A stretch of 64,000 nt of DNA from GCA-2705995 sp965661625. GTDB lineage: Bacteria; Bacteroidota; Bacteroidia; Flavobacteriales_G; Salibacteraceae. Under the pieces are notes generated by a model. It worked only from the letters and a program-made list of their open reading frames with translations. It was not told the DNA's origin and made no database searches. The position numbers were made by a program, and so were the translations under genes. The stretch spans positions 15,382 to 79,381 of the forward strand of contig CBFIEM010000015.1 of NCBI GenBank assembly GCA_965661625.1. The letters run 5' to 3'. Shown one piece after another: positions 17,603-25,703 of the stretch (positions within the stretch are counted from its first letter, which is position 1; each line of letters begins with the position of its first letter).

Positions 17603-19360
17603 CTATTTCACCTCCGTGAACTGCAAATCGTACAGCTTCTTGTAGTGCCCGTCTTTATTCAGTAATTCCTGATGAGCTCCCATTTCTACTATTTCACCGC
17701 GATCTAACACAATGATCTTATCGGCCTTCTGTATAGTCGCTAACCTATGGGCAATCACAATCGAAGTTCTACCTGCTGTCAAGATATCAATTGCAGCCTG
17801 AATAAGTTGTTCTGACTCTGTATCGACACTTGAAGTAGCTTCATCCAAAACAAGTATCTTGGGGTTGTAGACATACGCGCGTATGAAAGCAAGAAGTTGA
17901 CGTTGGCCTACCGATAGCATTCCTCCGCGCTCCCGCACATTAAAATCATACCCCTCATTGAGTTTCGAAATAAAATCATGTGCACCCACTTTTTTGGAAG
18001 CTTCGATAACATCAGCTCTCGATATCCGCGGATTATTCAAGGTAATGTTGTTGTGAATCGTGTCTGAAAAAAGAAATACATCTTGAAGTACTACGCCAAC
18101 CTCTTTGCGCAATTGCGACAAGTTGAATGATTTCAAGTCAATTCCGTCGATCTCAATCTGACCTTTTTGGTATTCATAAAATCGACTCAACAGGTTGATG
18201 ATTGAAGTCTTCCCTGCTCCGGTTGCACCTACAAAAGCTATGGTTTGCCCCGCTTTAACATCAAATGAAATCGACTTCAGCACCCAGTCTGTTTCGTTGT
18301 AAGCAAACCATACATCAGAAAAAGAAAGGTCTCCACTAATCTTACTGGGGTCCACATCTCCATCATCCTCTATGTGAGAATCGGTATCAATAATTTTAAA
18401 CACACGCTCAGAGCTCACCATTCCCATTTGTAGGGTATTAAAGCGATCTGCCAATTGGCGAATAGGACGGTAAAGCATATAGATGTACAAGATAAAAGCA
18501 ACCAAATCACCCAACTTAATATCCGAAGATATCACGCCTTTGGAGCCCCACCACACCAGCAACGCAAGTGAAATTGCACTTAAAATCTCAACGACAGGGA
18601 AAAATATGGAGTTTGCCCATACGGTTTTGATGTGCGCTTTGCGATGCTCCTTATTGATGTGTTTAAATCGCTCCAATTCAACGGCCTCCCGATTGAAAAT
18701 TTGAACGATGTTCATTCCGGTTATGTGCTCCTGAACAAACGCATTTAATTTTGATACAGCATTTCGTACCTCCGAAAATGCGGCCTTGATATAGTTCTTG
18801 AAAATATTAGTAGCTACAATTAAAACGGGAATTGGTAGCAAGCTGAAAATTGTCAGTCGCCAATCGATGTAAAACATTACACCAATTATTACAATCAACT
18901 TCAACAAATCACCAATTATCACGAGCACACCCTGTGCAAAAATATCTGCAATGGTTTCAATATCGCTCACAGCTCGAGTAACAAGCGTTCCTATAGCTGT
19001 ATTATCAAAGTACTTGAGTTTGAAACCAACTATCTTACGGTATACTTGCATCCGAAGATCGCGAATCACAGATTGACCTACCCAATTCGCCATATAGGTT
19101 TGAACGAATTGAACCAGGGCCTCAAGCATGAGCAAGCCTATCATAATGATGGTCATATTCAACAACATCTGTTCATCACCATCAGCGATGTAGTGATCTA
19201 CTGTGTATTGAATAATCAGCGGACGGATTGGCGTGAGAATAGCTAGTAAAACCGTGAGCAGTCCTGTAAAAACAAACCTTCGCTTATAAGGGTTCACGTA
19301 TTTCAATACGCGATTGAAAAGCGTCAAATCAAATGCTTTACCCACTACTGATTTAGCCAT
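17603..19360 (-). CDS. ABC exporter, fused permease-ATPase (MdlB/MsbA type)
   Basis: A half-size ABC exporter of 585 residues acting in the inner membrane, presumably as a homodimer. Six membrane helices occupy residues about 30-310 (FVFTGLLTVLLAILTPIRPL, IIMIGLLMLEALVQF and others), followed by the ATPase: Walker A GATGAGKTS, Q-loop VLQDVFLFSDT, signature LSVGQRQLL, Walker B ILVLDEATSSVD, H-loop IVIAHRLATI. The cargo (lipid or drug) cannot be read from sequence. It overlaps truA by 8 bp and is transcribed with it. Confidence 0.93.
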   Translation of the reverse strand: MAKSVVGKAFDLTLFNRVLKYVNPYKRRFVFTGLLTVLLAILTPIRPLIIQYTVDHYIADGDEQMLLNMTIIMIGLLMLEALVQFVQTYMANWVGQSVIRDLRMQVYRKIVGFKLKYFDNTAIGTLVTRAVSDIETIADIFAQGVLVIIGDLLKLIVIIGVMFYIDWRLTIFSLLPIPVLIVATNIFKNYIKAAFSEVRNAVSKLNAFVQEHITGMNIVQIFNREAVELERFKHINKEHRKAHIKTVWANSIFFPVVEILSAISLALLVWWGSKGVISSDIKLGDLVAFILYIYMLYRPIRQLADRFNTLQMGMVSSERVFKIIDTDSHIEDDGDVDPSKISGDLSFSDVWFAYNETDWVLKSISFDVKAGQTIAFVGATGAGKTSIINLLSRFYEYQKGQIEIDGIDLKSFNLSQLRKEVGVVLQDVFLFSDTIHNNITLNNPRISRADVIEASKKVGAHDFISKLNEGYDFNVRERGGMLSVGQRQLLAFIRAYVYNPKILVLDEATSSVDTESEQLIQAAIDILTAGRTSIVIAHRLATIQKADKIIVLDRGEIVEMGAHQELLNKDGHYKKLYDLQFTEVK

Positions 19361-20099
19361 TGTTTACCTCCGGATAAGAAACTTGAGATAAATACAACCC
19401 ATGAGCAGGAACAGAAGTTCCAGCAGCACTTCTATTTTTTGCTTCAAGTACTTCCTCTACCCATTCTGCAGGACGCTTACCTTGACCCACTTCCAGTAAA
19501 GTTCCTACCATAGCACGTACCATATTTCTCAAAAATCGGTTTGCCGAAACCTCAAAAATAAGCTCATCAGGAACCTGTTTCCAGGAAGCTTGGAAGACCT
19601 CGCAATTGTAGTTTAGAACATCTGTGTTGGATTTGCAAAAGCTGCTAAAGTCAAGATCTCCGAGGAAATAATTACATGCGTCATTCATCGCATCAAGGTC
19701 CAAGGGATGTCGCAAATAATAACTCCGATCGTATAAAAACGCACTCTTTTTTGAATGGATTCTGTACACGTAACTGCGCTTTATCGCATCAAACCGAGCG
19801 TGAAACTGGTTGTTAGTTTGAACGATTTGATGAATAGCAATCGCATTAGGAAGCATGGTGTTCAACTTAAAAACAAGCTGTTCAGTATTCCAGCTATCGG
19901 GTAAATCGGTATGAGCTACATAAAAAGAAGCATGCACTCCCGTATCCGTTCTTCCACAACCTACTACATCAATTTTACATTGACATAACGTCGAAAGCGC
20001 ATCTTCTAGGCGCTCTTGAACGGTGTCGGAAATAGGTTGGCGTTGCCAACCATGAAATGGTTTTCCGAAATAACTTAAAATGATTTGATAGCGAATCAC
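19353..20099 (-). CDS. truA: tRNA pseudouridine(38-40) synthase TruA
   Basis: Isomerises uridines 38-40 in the anticodon arm of tRNAs. The 248-residue product from the GTG at 20099 begins IRYQIILSYFGKPFHGWQRQP, the family N-terminus. Catalytic motif: VVGCGRTDTGVHAS. Other blocks: SFCKSNTDVLNYNCEV and ANRFLRNMVRAMVGTLLEVG. The frame continues upstream to 20201, but that would overlap the divergent phosphodiesterase gene. A perfect -7 box (TAAATTTG, 20106-20113 minus) ends 6 nt before the GTG, with TTTG 17 nt further up. This is strong evidence for the GTG start and a near-leaderless mRNA. Confidence 0.93.
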   Translation of the reverse strand: MIRYQIILSYFGKPFHGWQRQPISDTVQERLEDALSTLCQCKIDVVGCGRTDTGVHASFYVAHTDLPDSWNTEQLVFKLNTMLPNAIAIHQIVQTNNQFHARFDAIKRSYVYRIHSKKSAFLYDRSYYLRHPLDLDAMNDACNYFLGDLDFSSFCKSNTDVLNYNCEVFQASWKQVPDELIFEVSANRFLRNMVRAMVGTLLEVGQGKRPAEWVEEVLEAKNRSAAGTSVPAHGLYLSQVSYPEVNNG

Positions 20100-20105
20100 A
20101 GCCGG

Positions 20106-20113
20106 CAAATTTA
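20106..20113 (-). promoter_or_regulatory. -7 box of truA-ABC exporter operon
   Basis: TAAATTTG on the minus strand, perfect consensus, with a TTTG 17 nt upstream as -33 element. It ends 6 nt before the chosen GTG start of truA. Confidence 0.7.
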
Positions 20114-20172
20114 CGCTTTTCAGTCTCCAACAAATCATTTTTTTCGCTTCTTTGTTTGCAGAGCACAGAACT

Positions 20173-20703
20173 ATGAAACGCATCGGATTACTTTCAGACA
20201 CACATGGATTTTTAGATAAGCGCGTAGTTCACCACCTGAGTGAAGTTGACGAGATTTGGCACGCCGGTGATATTGGAGATATTGCAGTAACCGATGTGCT
20301 GGAGCAGGTTGCGCCTTTAAGAGCAGTTTATGGCAACATCGACAACCACGTTATTCGCGCCACGCACCCGCTGAATCGCAGGTTTGTGCTGGAAGGAGTC
20401 AATGTTTGGCTCACCCATATTGGAGGATACCCCGGAAATTATAGTCCTCCTGTGCGCCAATCCATTTACAAACATCCGCCCGACTTATTCATCTCTGGAC
20501 ACTCCCACATCCTGAAAGTAATGCGAGATAAGAAACTGAATTTATTACACATGAATCCCGGTGCAGCCGGTAATCACGGCTTTCAAAAAGTGCGTACATT
20601 ATTGCGGTTCTCCCTCAATAAGGGGCGAATTGAAGACTTAGAAGTCGTAGAGCTCGGGCCAAAGAATTTTGAATTACCGAATGCGATCCACACTTCGGAT
20701 TAA
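20173..20703 (+). CDS. YfcE/MJ0936-family metallophosphoesterase
   Basis: A small (176 aa) cytosolic metal-dependent phosphodiesterase of the calcineurin-like superfamily. It contains all four metal-binding blocks: SDTHG near the start, HAGDIGD, YGNID and SGHSH, then the NPGAAGNHG segment near the end. The ATG at 20173 (MKRIGLLSDTHG) is the family start; an ATG 21 bp upstream would add seven unlikely residues. The gene is divergent from truA. Its 3' end overlaps the convergent DUF4293 gene by 30 bp. Physiological substrate unknown. Confidence 0.93.
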   Translation: MKRIGLLSDTHGFLDKRVVHHLSEVDEIWHAGDIGDIAVTDVLEQVAPLRAVYGNIDNHVIRATHPLNRRFVLEGVNVWLTHIGGYPGNYSPPVRQSIYKHPPDLFISGHSHILKVMRDKKLNLLHMNPGAAGNHGFQKVRTLLRFSLNKGRIEDLEVVELGPKNFELPNAIHTSD

Positions 20704-21183
20704 CGCTTCATCCTTCAAAATAAAATGCCTTGCGACATAGGATGCAACAAAGCTGAGCAACACCAAGATTGTAGCAGGTTGGAGGTAACTAACTTCAAAA
20801 TAATTGTTGTACTCCTCTACCAACGTAGCAGCTCCTTTTGTGAAAAATAGGAACCCTCCCATCAAGCCTACATGAAGCAGTGAAGAGATGAATAACATCG
20901 ATACTTGCGCTTTGCGCTGTTTAAATCGAAACATCACCACCAACTGCCACATCGCAACCAATACAAGTGCTATCGCCATAACAGACAACGCAGGAAGCCT
21001 GCTCATTAACTCCGCTGTATAGTCAGTGCCTTCAATAACACCGCTCATATCCAATGGAGACAGATGCAGTAAAACCTCTTTACCTTCAAAATCCCCTACT
21101 AAAGTGGCGTATGGAAAAAAAGCTGCTAGAATGAGCATCAGACCTGATAATCCTAAAAAAATACTTTGCTTACGTTGTAGCAT
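20674..21183 (-). CDS. DUF4293-family membrane protein
   Basis: A 169-residue inner-membrane protein with four predicted helices: LGLSGLMLILAAFFPYATLV, MAIALVLVAMWQLVVMF, LFISSLLHVGLMGGFLFF and ILVLLSFVASYVARHFIL. MLQRKQSIFLGL at the start matches the (I)QR-Q-(T/S) opening typical of the DUF4293 family found throughout Bacteroidota. Function is unknown. It is adjacent to and divergent from rho, a neighbourhood common in this phylum. Confidence 0.85.
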   Translation of the reverse strand: MLQRKQSIFLGLSGLMLILAAFFPYATLVGDFEGKEVLLHLSPLDMSGVIEGTDYTAELMSRLPALSVMAIALVLVAMWQLVVMFRFKQRKAQVSMLFISSLLHVGLMGGFLFFTKGAATLVEEYNNYFEVSYLQPATILVLLSFVASYVARHFILKDEALIRSVDRIR

Positions 21184-21251
21184 ATGATTTCAATTTGCTG
21201 CAAAATTCTTTAAAAAATCCGGAGGAAAAAGGGCGAAATCGTAAAAGTTTG

Positions 21252-21259
21252 TATACTTG
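21252..21259 (+). promoter_or_regulatory. Possible rho promoter (-7 box)
   Basis: TATACTTG (one mismatch to TAnnTTTG) lies in the 181-bp gap between the DUF4293 gene and rho. It would give a leader of about 100 nt, a length compatible with the autoregulation known for rho in other bacteria. Confidence 0.35.
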
Positions 21260-21364
21260 CATAGTTCATCGTCCTTTTCCGGGCGTAAAACGACCCTCCT
21301 AAATTATTGAAATCATAAAGGTCATTAGGTACTGCTAGGTACCACTTTGGTTAATCTATTTTTC

Positions 21365-23062
21365 ATGTACGACATTATCGAATTAAACGCCAAAAAGCTC
21401 GACGAACTTCGGGGAATTGCCGACAAAATGAATGTACCTAAGTACAAGTCATTAAAAAAGCAAGACCTCATTTATCAGATCCTCGATCACCAGGCACTTC
21501 AACCAAGTAAGCCTATAAAGGCAGAAAGTAAACCTTCAGAAGACAAGCAAAAGCAGCCCAACAAACCTGCTGAAGAGAAACGCCAACGCGCTCCTCGACC
21601 GAAACGGGTTGATCCTAAGGACAAGCCTGAAAAGACTGACAAGCCGGTACTTAATAAAGACAAGTCTAAAGACCGCCCAGAAATCAAAAAGCAAGATTCG
21701 CAAGAGAAACCTGATGGTGCCGACAAGTCGAATCACCAAAAAGAACAACGCCCCAACCGACCTAATGACCGCAGGAATAGCGATCGGCCTGAGCGGAATG
21801 AGCGGAATGAGCGGAATGAGCGGAATGATAAAGGCGACCGCAATGAGCGCAACGAAAGGAATGATCGCAATGATCGTCAGCGCAAATCGAACGATAACCG
21901 CAATCAGAAACGCGAACCTCGTGATGCAAATGCAATCTATGATTTTGACGACTTGATTGCGAATGAAGGAGTGCTAGAGATCATGCCAGACGGTTATGGT
22001 TTTTTACGCTCATCAGATTACAATTACCTCTCTTCACCAGATGATATTTATGTATCTCAATCCCAAATCAAGCTTTTTGGTTTAAAAACAGGAGATACAG
22101 TAGAAGGAACCATTCGACCTCCAAAAGAGGGTGAAAAATATTTCCCATTGATTAAAGTAAACCTAATCAACGGGAGGGAACCACAAGAAGTAAGGGATCG
22201 CGTTCCATTTAATTACCTTACACCACTGTTCCCAGACGAAAAATTCAACTTAACCGGACATCCAAAAGCTTCACCATCAACCCGAATCATGGACCTCTTC
22301 ACTCCTATCGGGAAAGGACAGCGGGGGTTAATCGTGGCACAGCCTAAAACTGGTAAAACACAATTGCTCAAGGAAGTGGCCAACGCAATTGCCCACAATC
22401 ACCCTGAAGCATATTTGATCATCTTATTGATTGATGAACGCCCAGAAGAAGTTACTGATATGGCACGCAGTGTAAATGCGGAAGTGGTTGCATCTACTTT
22501 TGATGAGCCGGCTGATCGCCATGTGAAAATTGCAGGGATTGTTCTTGAGAAAGCGAAACGCATGGTAGAAAGTGGTCACGATGTTGTGATTTTACTCGAC
22601 TCCATTACACGTTTAGCCCGCGCTTACAATACGGTATCGCCGGCATCTGGAAAAGTACTTTCTGGTGGTGTTGATGCAAACGCACTGCACAAGCCTAAAG
22701 GATTCTTTGGAGCTGCTCGTAATATTGAAAAAGGTGGTTCACTTACCATTCTCGCTACAGCGCTTACGGATACAGGTTCTAAAATGGATGAAGTTATTTT
22801 TGAGGAATTCAAAGGAACAGGCAACATGGAATTGCAGTTGGATCGCAAAATTGCCAACCGCAGAATCTTCCCTGCTATTGACCTCATTGCTTCGTCAACA
22901 CGTAGAGACGACCTCTTATTCGATAAAGAAGTTAACCAGCGCATGTGGATCTTGAGGAAACACCTCAGTGATATGAACCCCGTAGAAGCGATGGAATTCA
23001 TTAAGAATAGAATTACACAAAGTCGCAACAATGAGGAGTTCCTCATTTCAATGAATGGATAA
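21365..23062 (+). CDS. rho: Transcription termination factor Rho with long basic N-terminal insert
   Basis: Hexameric RNA-dependent ATPase that ends transcription of untranslated RNA. The ATG at 21365 (MYDIIELNAKKLDELRGIA) matches the Rho N-terminal SAP-like domain; an upstream TTG adds six unsupported residues. Residues about 45-190 form a low-complexity insert rich in K, R, N, E, D and P, with a perfect 9-bp tandem repeat. The conserved part follows: RNA-binding domain (GVLEIMPDGYGFLRSS), P-loop PKTGKTQLL, LLIDERPEEVTDM, the Q-loop region VSPASGKVLSGGVD and RRIFPAIDLIASSTRR. Such inserts are known in Bacteroidota Rho proteins. It is followed by a UUCG terminator. Confidence 0.97.
   Translation: MYDIIELNAKKLDELRGIADKMNVPKYKSLKKQDLIYQILDHQALQPSKPIKAESKPSEDKQKQPNKPAEEKRQRAPRPKRVDPKDKPEKTDKPVLNKDKSKDRPEIKKQDSQEKPDGADKSNHQKEQRPNRPNDRRNSDRPERNERNERNERNDKGDRNERNERNDRNDRQRKSNDNRNQKREPRDANAIYDFDDLIANEGVLEIMPDGYGFLRSSDYNYLSSPDDIYVSQSQIKLFGLKTGDTVEGTIRPPKEGEKYFPLIKVNLINGREPQEVRDRVPFNYLTPLFPDEKFNLTGHPKASPSTRIMDLFTPIGKGQRGLIVAQPKTGKTQLLKEVANAIAHNHPEAYLIILLIDERPEEVTDMARSVNAEVVASTFDEPADRHVKIAGIVLEKAKRMVESGHDVVILLDSITRLARAYNTVSPASGKVLSGGVDANALHKPKGFFGAARNIEKGGSLTILATALTDTGSKMDEVIFEEFKGTGNMELQLDRKIANRRIFPAIDLIASSTRRDDLLFDKEVNQRMWILRKHLSDMNPVEAMEFIKNRITQSRNNEEFLISMNG
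21791..21826 (+). repeat. 9-bp tandem repeat, four copies, in rho
   Basis: GAGCGGAAT occurs four times in a row, encoding Glu-Arg-Asn four times in the disordered insert of Rho. Nearby NER/NDR units look like degenerate copies. Confidence 0.9.
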
Positions 23063-23066
23063 TCCA

Positions 23067-23093
23067 ATGCCACCTTCGGGTGGCATTTTTTTT
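23067..23093 (+). terminator. Rho-independent terminator of rho
   Basis: An 8-bp stem ATGCCACC/GGTGGCAT closed by a C(TTCG)G tetraloop and a T run. It lies 4 bp behind the stop codon of rho. Confidence 0.93.
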
Positions 23094-23105
23094 ACCCCAA
23101 CTCCC

Positions 23106-23633
23106 ATGAAAATTGGTACCTCGTTAAAAATTGCACTTGCTTTCTTGGTTGCATCAATTGTAATTAAGCTAGCGCTTAAAACCTTTGGTGTAGATGTAAC
23201 AACTGCAGTTTATGGTTACATCTTATTCATTGTAGCTGCTGCTGCTGTTGGCATATTTGCTCTTCGCAGACAAGCTAATGAAGCACTTTCATATACCATG
23301 GAGCTTAAAGCTGGAATGCAACCCCTTGCTTTGTACAGCTTGTTGGTTAGCGGTTTTACATACATCTACTACAGCTTTATTCATCCTGGCTATTTCGAAA
23401 CCCTGTTAGCAACCCAAATCAATAAGCGCATACAAGAAGGCATAGAAAAGGGATACACTGAGGCAGAAATACAAACTGTGATCCAATCACTTGAATCCAG
23501 TTCTGCTACAATTCATACGCCATTCATCTGGAGCACAATCACCTTTTTTTCACTCTTATTCTTGGGATTCATTTACACCCTGTTTTTAACCTTGGTACTT
23601 CGCGTTGGCCCTGCCAAGGAACTGAAGCTCTAA
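23106..23633 (+). CDS. DUF4199-like membrane protein
   Basis: A 175-residue membrane protein with helices near residues 6-25, 37-55, 73-95 and 140-165, and a helical loop (INKRIQEGIEKGYTEAEIQTV) between the last two. The pattern matches Bacteroidota DUF4199 proteins; function is unknown. An open frame begins at 23055, but it crosses the rho terminator. The ATG at 23106 (MKIGTSLKIALAFLVAS) is therefore the likely start. Confidence 0.8.
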   Translation: MKIGTSLKIALAFLVASIVIKLALKTFGVDVTTAVYGYILFIVAAAAVGIFALRRQANEALSYTMELKAGMQPLALYSLLVSGFTYIYYSFIHPGYFETLLATQINKRIQEGIEKGYTEAEIQTVIQSLESSSATIHTPFIWSTITFFSLLFLGFIYTLFLTLVLRVGPAKELKL

Positions 23634-23685
23634 TACGGGTGGTGTTAAGTACATGTTAACCCGTGCGGGATTAATTTGTGTCTGC

Positions 23686-23693
23686 TATCTTCG
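23686..23693 (+). promoter_or_regulatory. -7 box of the two-component operon
   Basis: TATCTTCG fits TAnnTTYG and ends 4 nt before the GTG at 23698. An alternative, TTAATTTG at 23671-23678, would give a short leader instead. Confidence 0.45.
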
Positions 23694-23697
23694 TTGA

Positions 23698-24969
23698 GTG
23701 AAACGTTCTCAAATTAAACTTGTAATAGCCGTTGCTACCCTCCTCTTGATGAGCCTCGTTGCAACTCAAATTTTCTGGGTCAAAAAAGCCTATGAACTGG
23801 AAGAGAAACAGTTTACGTATGAGGTAACCCAAGCTCTGATTTCAGTAGTTGATGCCATACAGTATAGTAACCGTGATACCATACCTATACTAGATCCGGT
23901 TGAACAAGTTGCCCCAAACTACTTTCGGGTGCGAATTCACGATACCCTTTACCCCTATTACCTCGAAACATTGCTCAAGAACGAGTTCCGAACGCGAGAG
24001 TTAAACATTCCATTTGAATACAGCATTTACGACTGTTTTAACGACAGCATCGTTTTTCAAAAGTGCATTTCACAAGACTCCACGCTGGCAACCGAACCTG
24101 ATGCCCCGATTATAGATTGGAAGGAAGACGATGGCCATTATTTTAGCGTGCTGTTTCCCGAGAGGGATAAAGACCTTTTTGCTAAAATGGAGTTTTGGGT
24201 TTACTCCTCCGTTATTTTAATTGGTGTAATTGGGTTCTTTTGGTACATGATTCACGTAATCTTGAAACAGCGCAGGATTAGTGAGATTAAAACAGATTTT
24301 ATCAATAACATGACCCATGAGTTTAAAACGCCTATTTCTACAATTGCACTTTCAAGTGAGGTACTCATGAAAGAAGGGATTGAAAAAAACCCGGTAAAAC
24401 TGACCAATTACGCCAAGATTATTCATCAGGAAAATACCAGGTTACAAAGCCAGGTTGAACGTATTCTTCAAATTGCCACCACTGAAAAAGAAAGCATCAA
24501 GCTGAAAACCAAACAAATCAATCTTCACGAGGTGGTTAAACATGTGGCAGAAACATTCGAACTTAATGCCGCGGCAAAGTCAGGACACGTGGCTATCGAC
24601 TTGAAGGCTGAAAATCCAGTAGTAAAAGGAGATGAAGTTCACCTTACTAACATCATCTCCAACCTAATTGATAACGGCATTAAATACACGGAGCAACCTC
24701 CACTCATTAACATCGAAACCTCAAATCACAACAAAGGTGTGCTCATTAAGGTAAGCGATAACGGAATCGGTATAGGCAAAGAAGATCAGAAGCAAGTTTT
24801 TGATCAATTCTATCGGGTACCAAAAGGCAATGTGCACGATGTTAAAGGTTTTGGCATCGGCTTGCACTACGTTAAAGTAATGATTGAACAACACAATGGT
24901 TGGGTGAAATTAAAAAGTGATCCAGGCGTTGGCAGTACATTTGAACTCTACATACCACATAACTCATGA
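23698..24969 (+). CDS. Sensor histidine kinase (RprX-like)
   Basis: A 423-residue membrane kinase. An N-terminal helix (IKLVIAVATLLLMSLVATQIFW) and a second one (YSSVILIGVIGFFWYMIHVIL, about 173-193) enclose a periplasmic sensor region. The kinase core has the H box NNMTHEFKTPISTIALSSEV, N box IISNLIDNGIKYTE, and G boxes VSDNGIGIGKEDQK and GFGIGLHYVKVM. The GTG start is supported by a -7 box 4 nt upstream. It overlaps the response regulator by 4 bp. The pair resembles the Bacteroides RprX/RprY system, named here by likeness only. Confidence 0.93.
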   Translation: MKRSQIKLVIAVATLLLMSLVATQIFWVKKAYELEEKQFTYEVTQALISVVDAIQYSNRDTIPILDPVEQVAPNYFRVRIHDTLYPYYLETLLKNEFRTRELNIPFEYSIYDCFNDSIVFQKCISQDSTLATEPDAPIIDWKEDDGHYFSVLFPERDKDLFAKMEFWVYSSVILIGVIGFFWYMIHVILKQRRISEIKTDFINNMTHEFKTPISTIALSSEVLMKEGIEKNPVKLTNYAKIIHQENTRLQSQVERILQIATTEKESIKLKTKQINLHEVVKHVAETFELNAAAKSGHVAIDLKAENPVVKGDEVHLTNIISNLIDNGIKYTEQPPLINIETSNHNKGVLIKVSDNGIGIGKEDQKQVFDQFYRVPKGNVHDVKGFGIGLHYVKVMIEQHNGWVKLKSDPGVGSTFELYIPHNS

Positions 24970-25673
24970 ATATCAATCAAGGTGTAAATATTTTACTCGT
25001 AGAAGACGACGAGAACTTAGGGTTTGTTACCAAAGACAACCTCGAGGAAAAAGGCTACCACATCGTTTGGGAAAAAGATGGTCAAGCTGGATTTGAAGCT
25101 TTTCACAGGGAGCAATTTGACCTGTGCATTTTAGATGTAATGCTGCCCAAAAAAGACGGATTTTCCCTTGGCAAGGATATCCGAACCATGAACGCTGAAG
25201 TGCCGTTGTTTTTCCTCACCGCTAAAGCCATGCTCGACGATAAAATTGAAGGCCTTCAAATTGGTGCCGATGATTACATCACCAAACCCTTCGCCATGGA
25301 AGAATTATTGTTGCGTATCGACAACATTTTGAAACGCACAAAATTCAAGAATATGGACCTGCAGTCAAAGGATATTTTTGACGTTGGTGTGTTTACATTC
25401 GACTATAAGAACCTGAAACTAACAAACGCAGCAGAAACCCAAAAACTCACTAAAAAAGAAGCTGATTTGTTGCGCTTACTGTGTATGCATCAAAACGAAG
25501 TATTGGAACGTGACACTGCTTTGCGCATTGTTTGGGGAGACGATGATTACTTTTTAGGTAGGTCTATGGATGTTTTCATAACTAAGCTCCGTAAGTACCT
25601 GAAAGCAGACCCTTCCATTCGCATTACCAACGTTCACGGTGTTGGCTTTAAACTGGAGATAGACCAAGCGTAA
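24966..25673 (+). CDS. OmpR/RprY-like response regulator
   Basis: A 235-residue transcription regulator with a receiver domain (acidic pocket LLVEDDENLG, phospho-acceptor Asp in CILDVMLPKKDG, Thr in FFLTAKAM, Lys in DDYITKPFAMEE) and a C-terminal winged helix (TKKEADLLRLLCMHQNEVL ... RSMDVFITKLRKYL ... VHGVGFKLEI). It is the partner of the kinase gene it overlaps by 4 bp. In related Bacteroidota this pair answers to envelope or sodium stress; the NhaC antiporter behind it fits a sodium link, but that is inference. Confidence 0.95.
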   Translation: MNINQGVNILLVEDDENLGFVTKDNLEEKGYHIVWEKDGQAGFEAFHREQFDLCILDVMLPKKDGFSLGKDIRTMNAEVPLFFLTAKAMLDDKIEGLQIGADDYITKPFAMEELLLRIDNILKRTKFKNMDLQSKDIFDVGVFTFDYKNLKLTNAAETQKLTKKEADLLRLLCMHQNEVLERDTALRIVWGDDDYFLGRSMDVFITKLRKYLKADPSIRITNVHGVGFKLEIDQA

Positions 25674-25690
25674 AACCCATTCGATTTACC

Positions 25691-25698
25691 TATTTTCG
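25691..25698 (+). promoter_or_regulatory. -7 box of the NhaC-type antiporter gene
   Basis: TATTTTCG ends 5 nt before the ATG at 25704. No clear TTTG is seen at -33. Confidence 0.45.
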
Positions 25699-25703
25699 GG
25701 CCG

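Noticed and set aside
21609..21956. 115-codon frame within rho
   Set aside because: Out-of-frame reading of the low-complexity repeats of rho (methionine and threonine-rich product).
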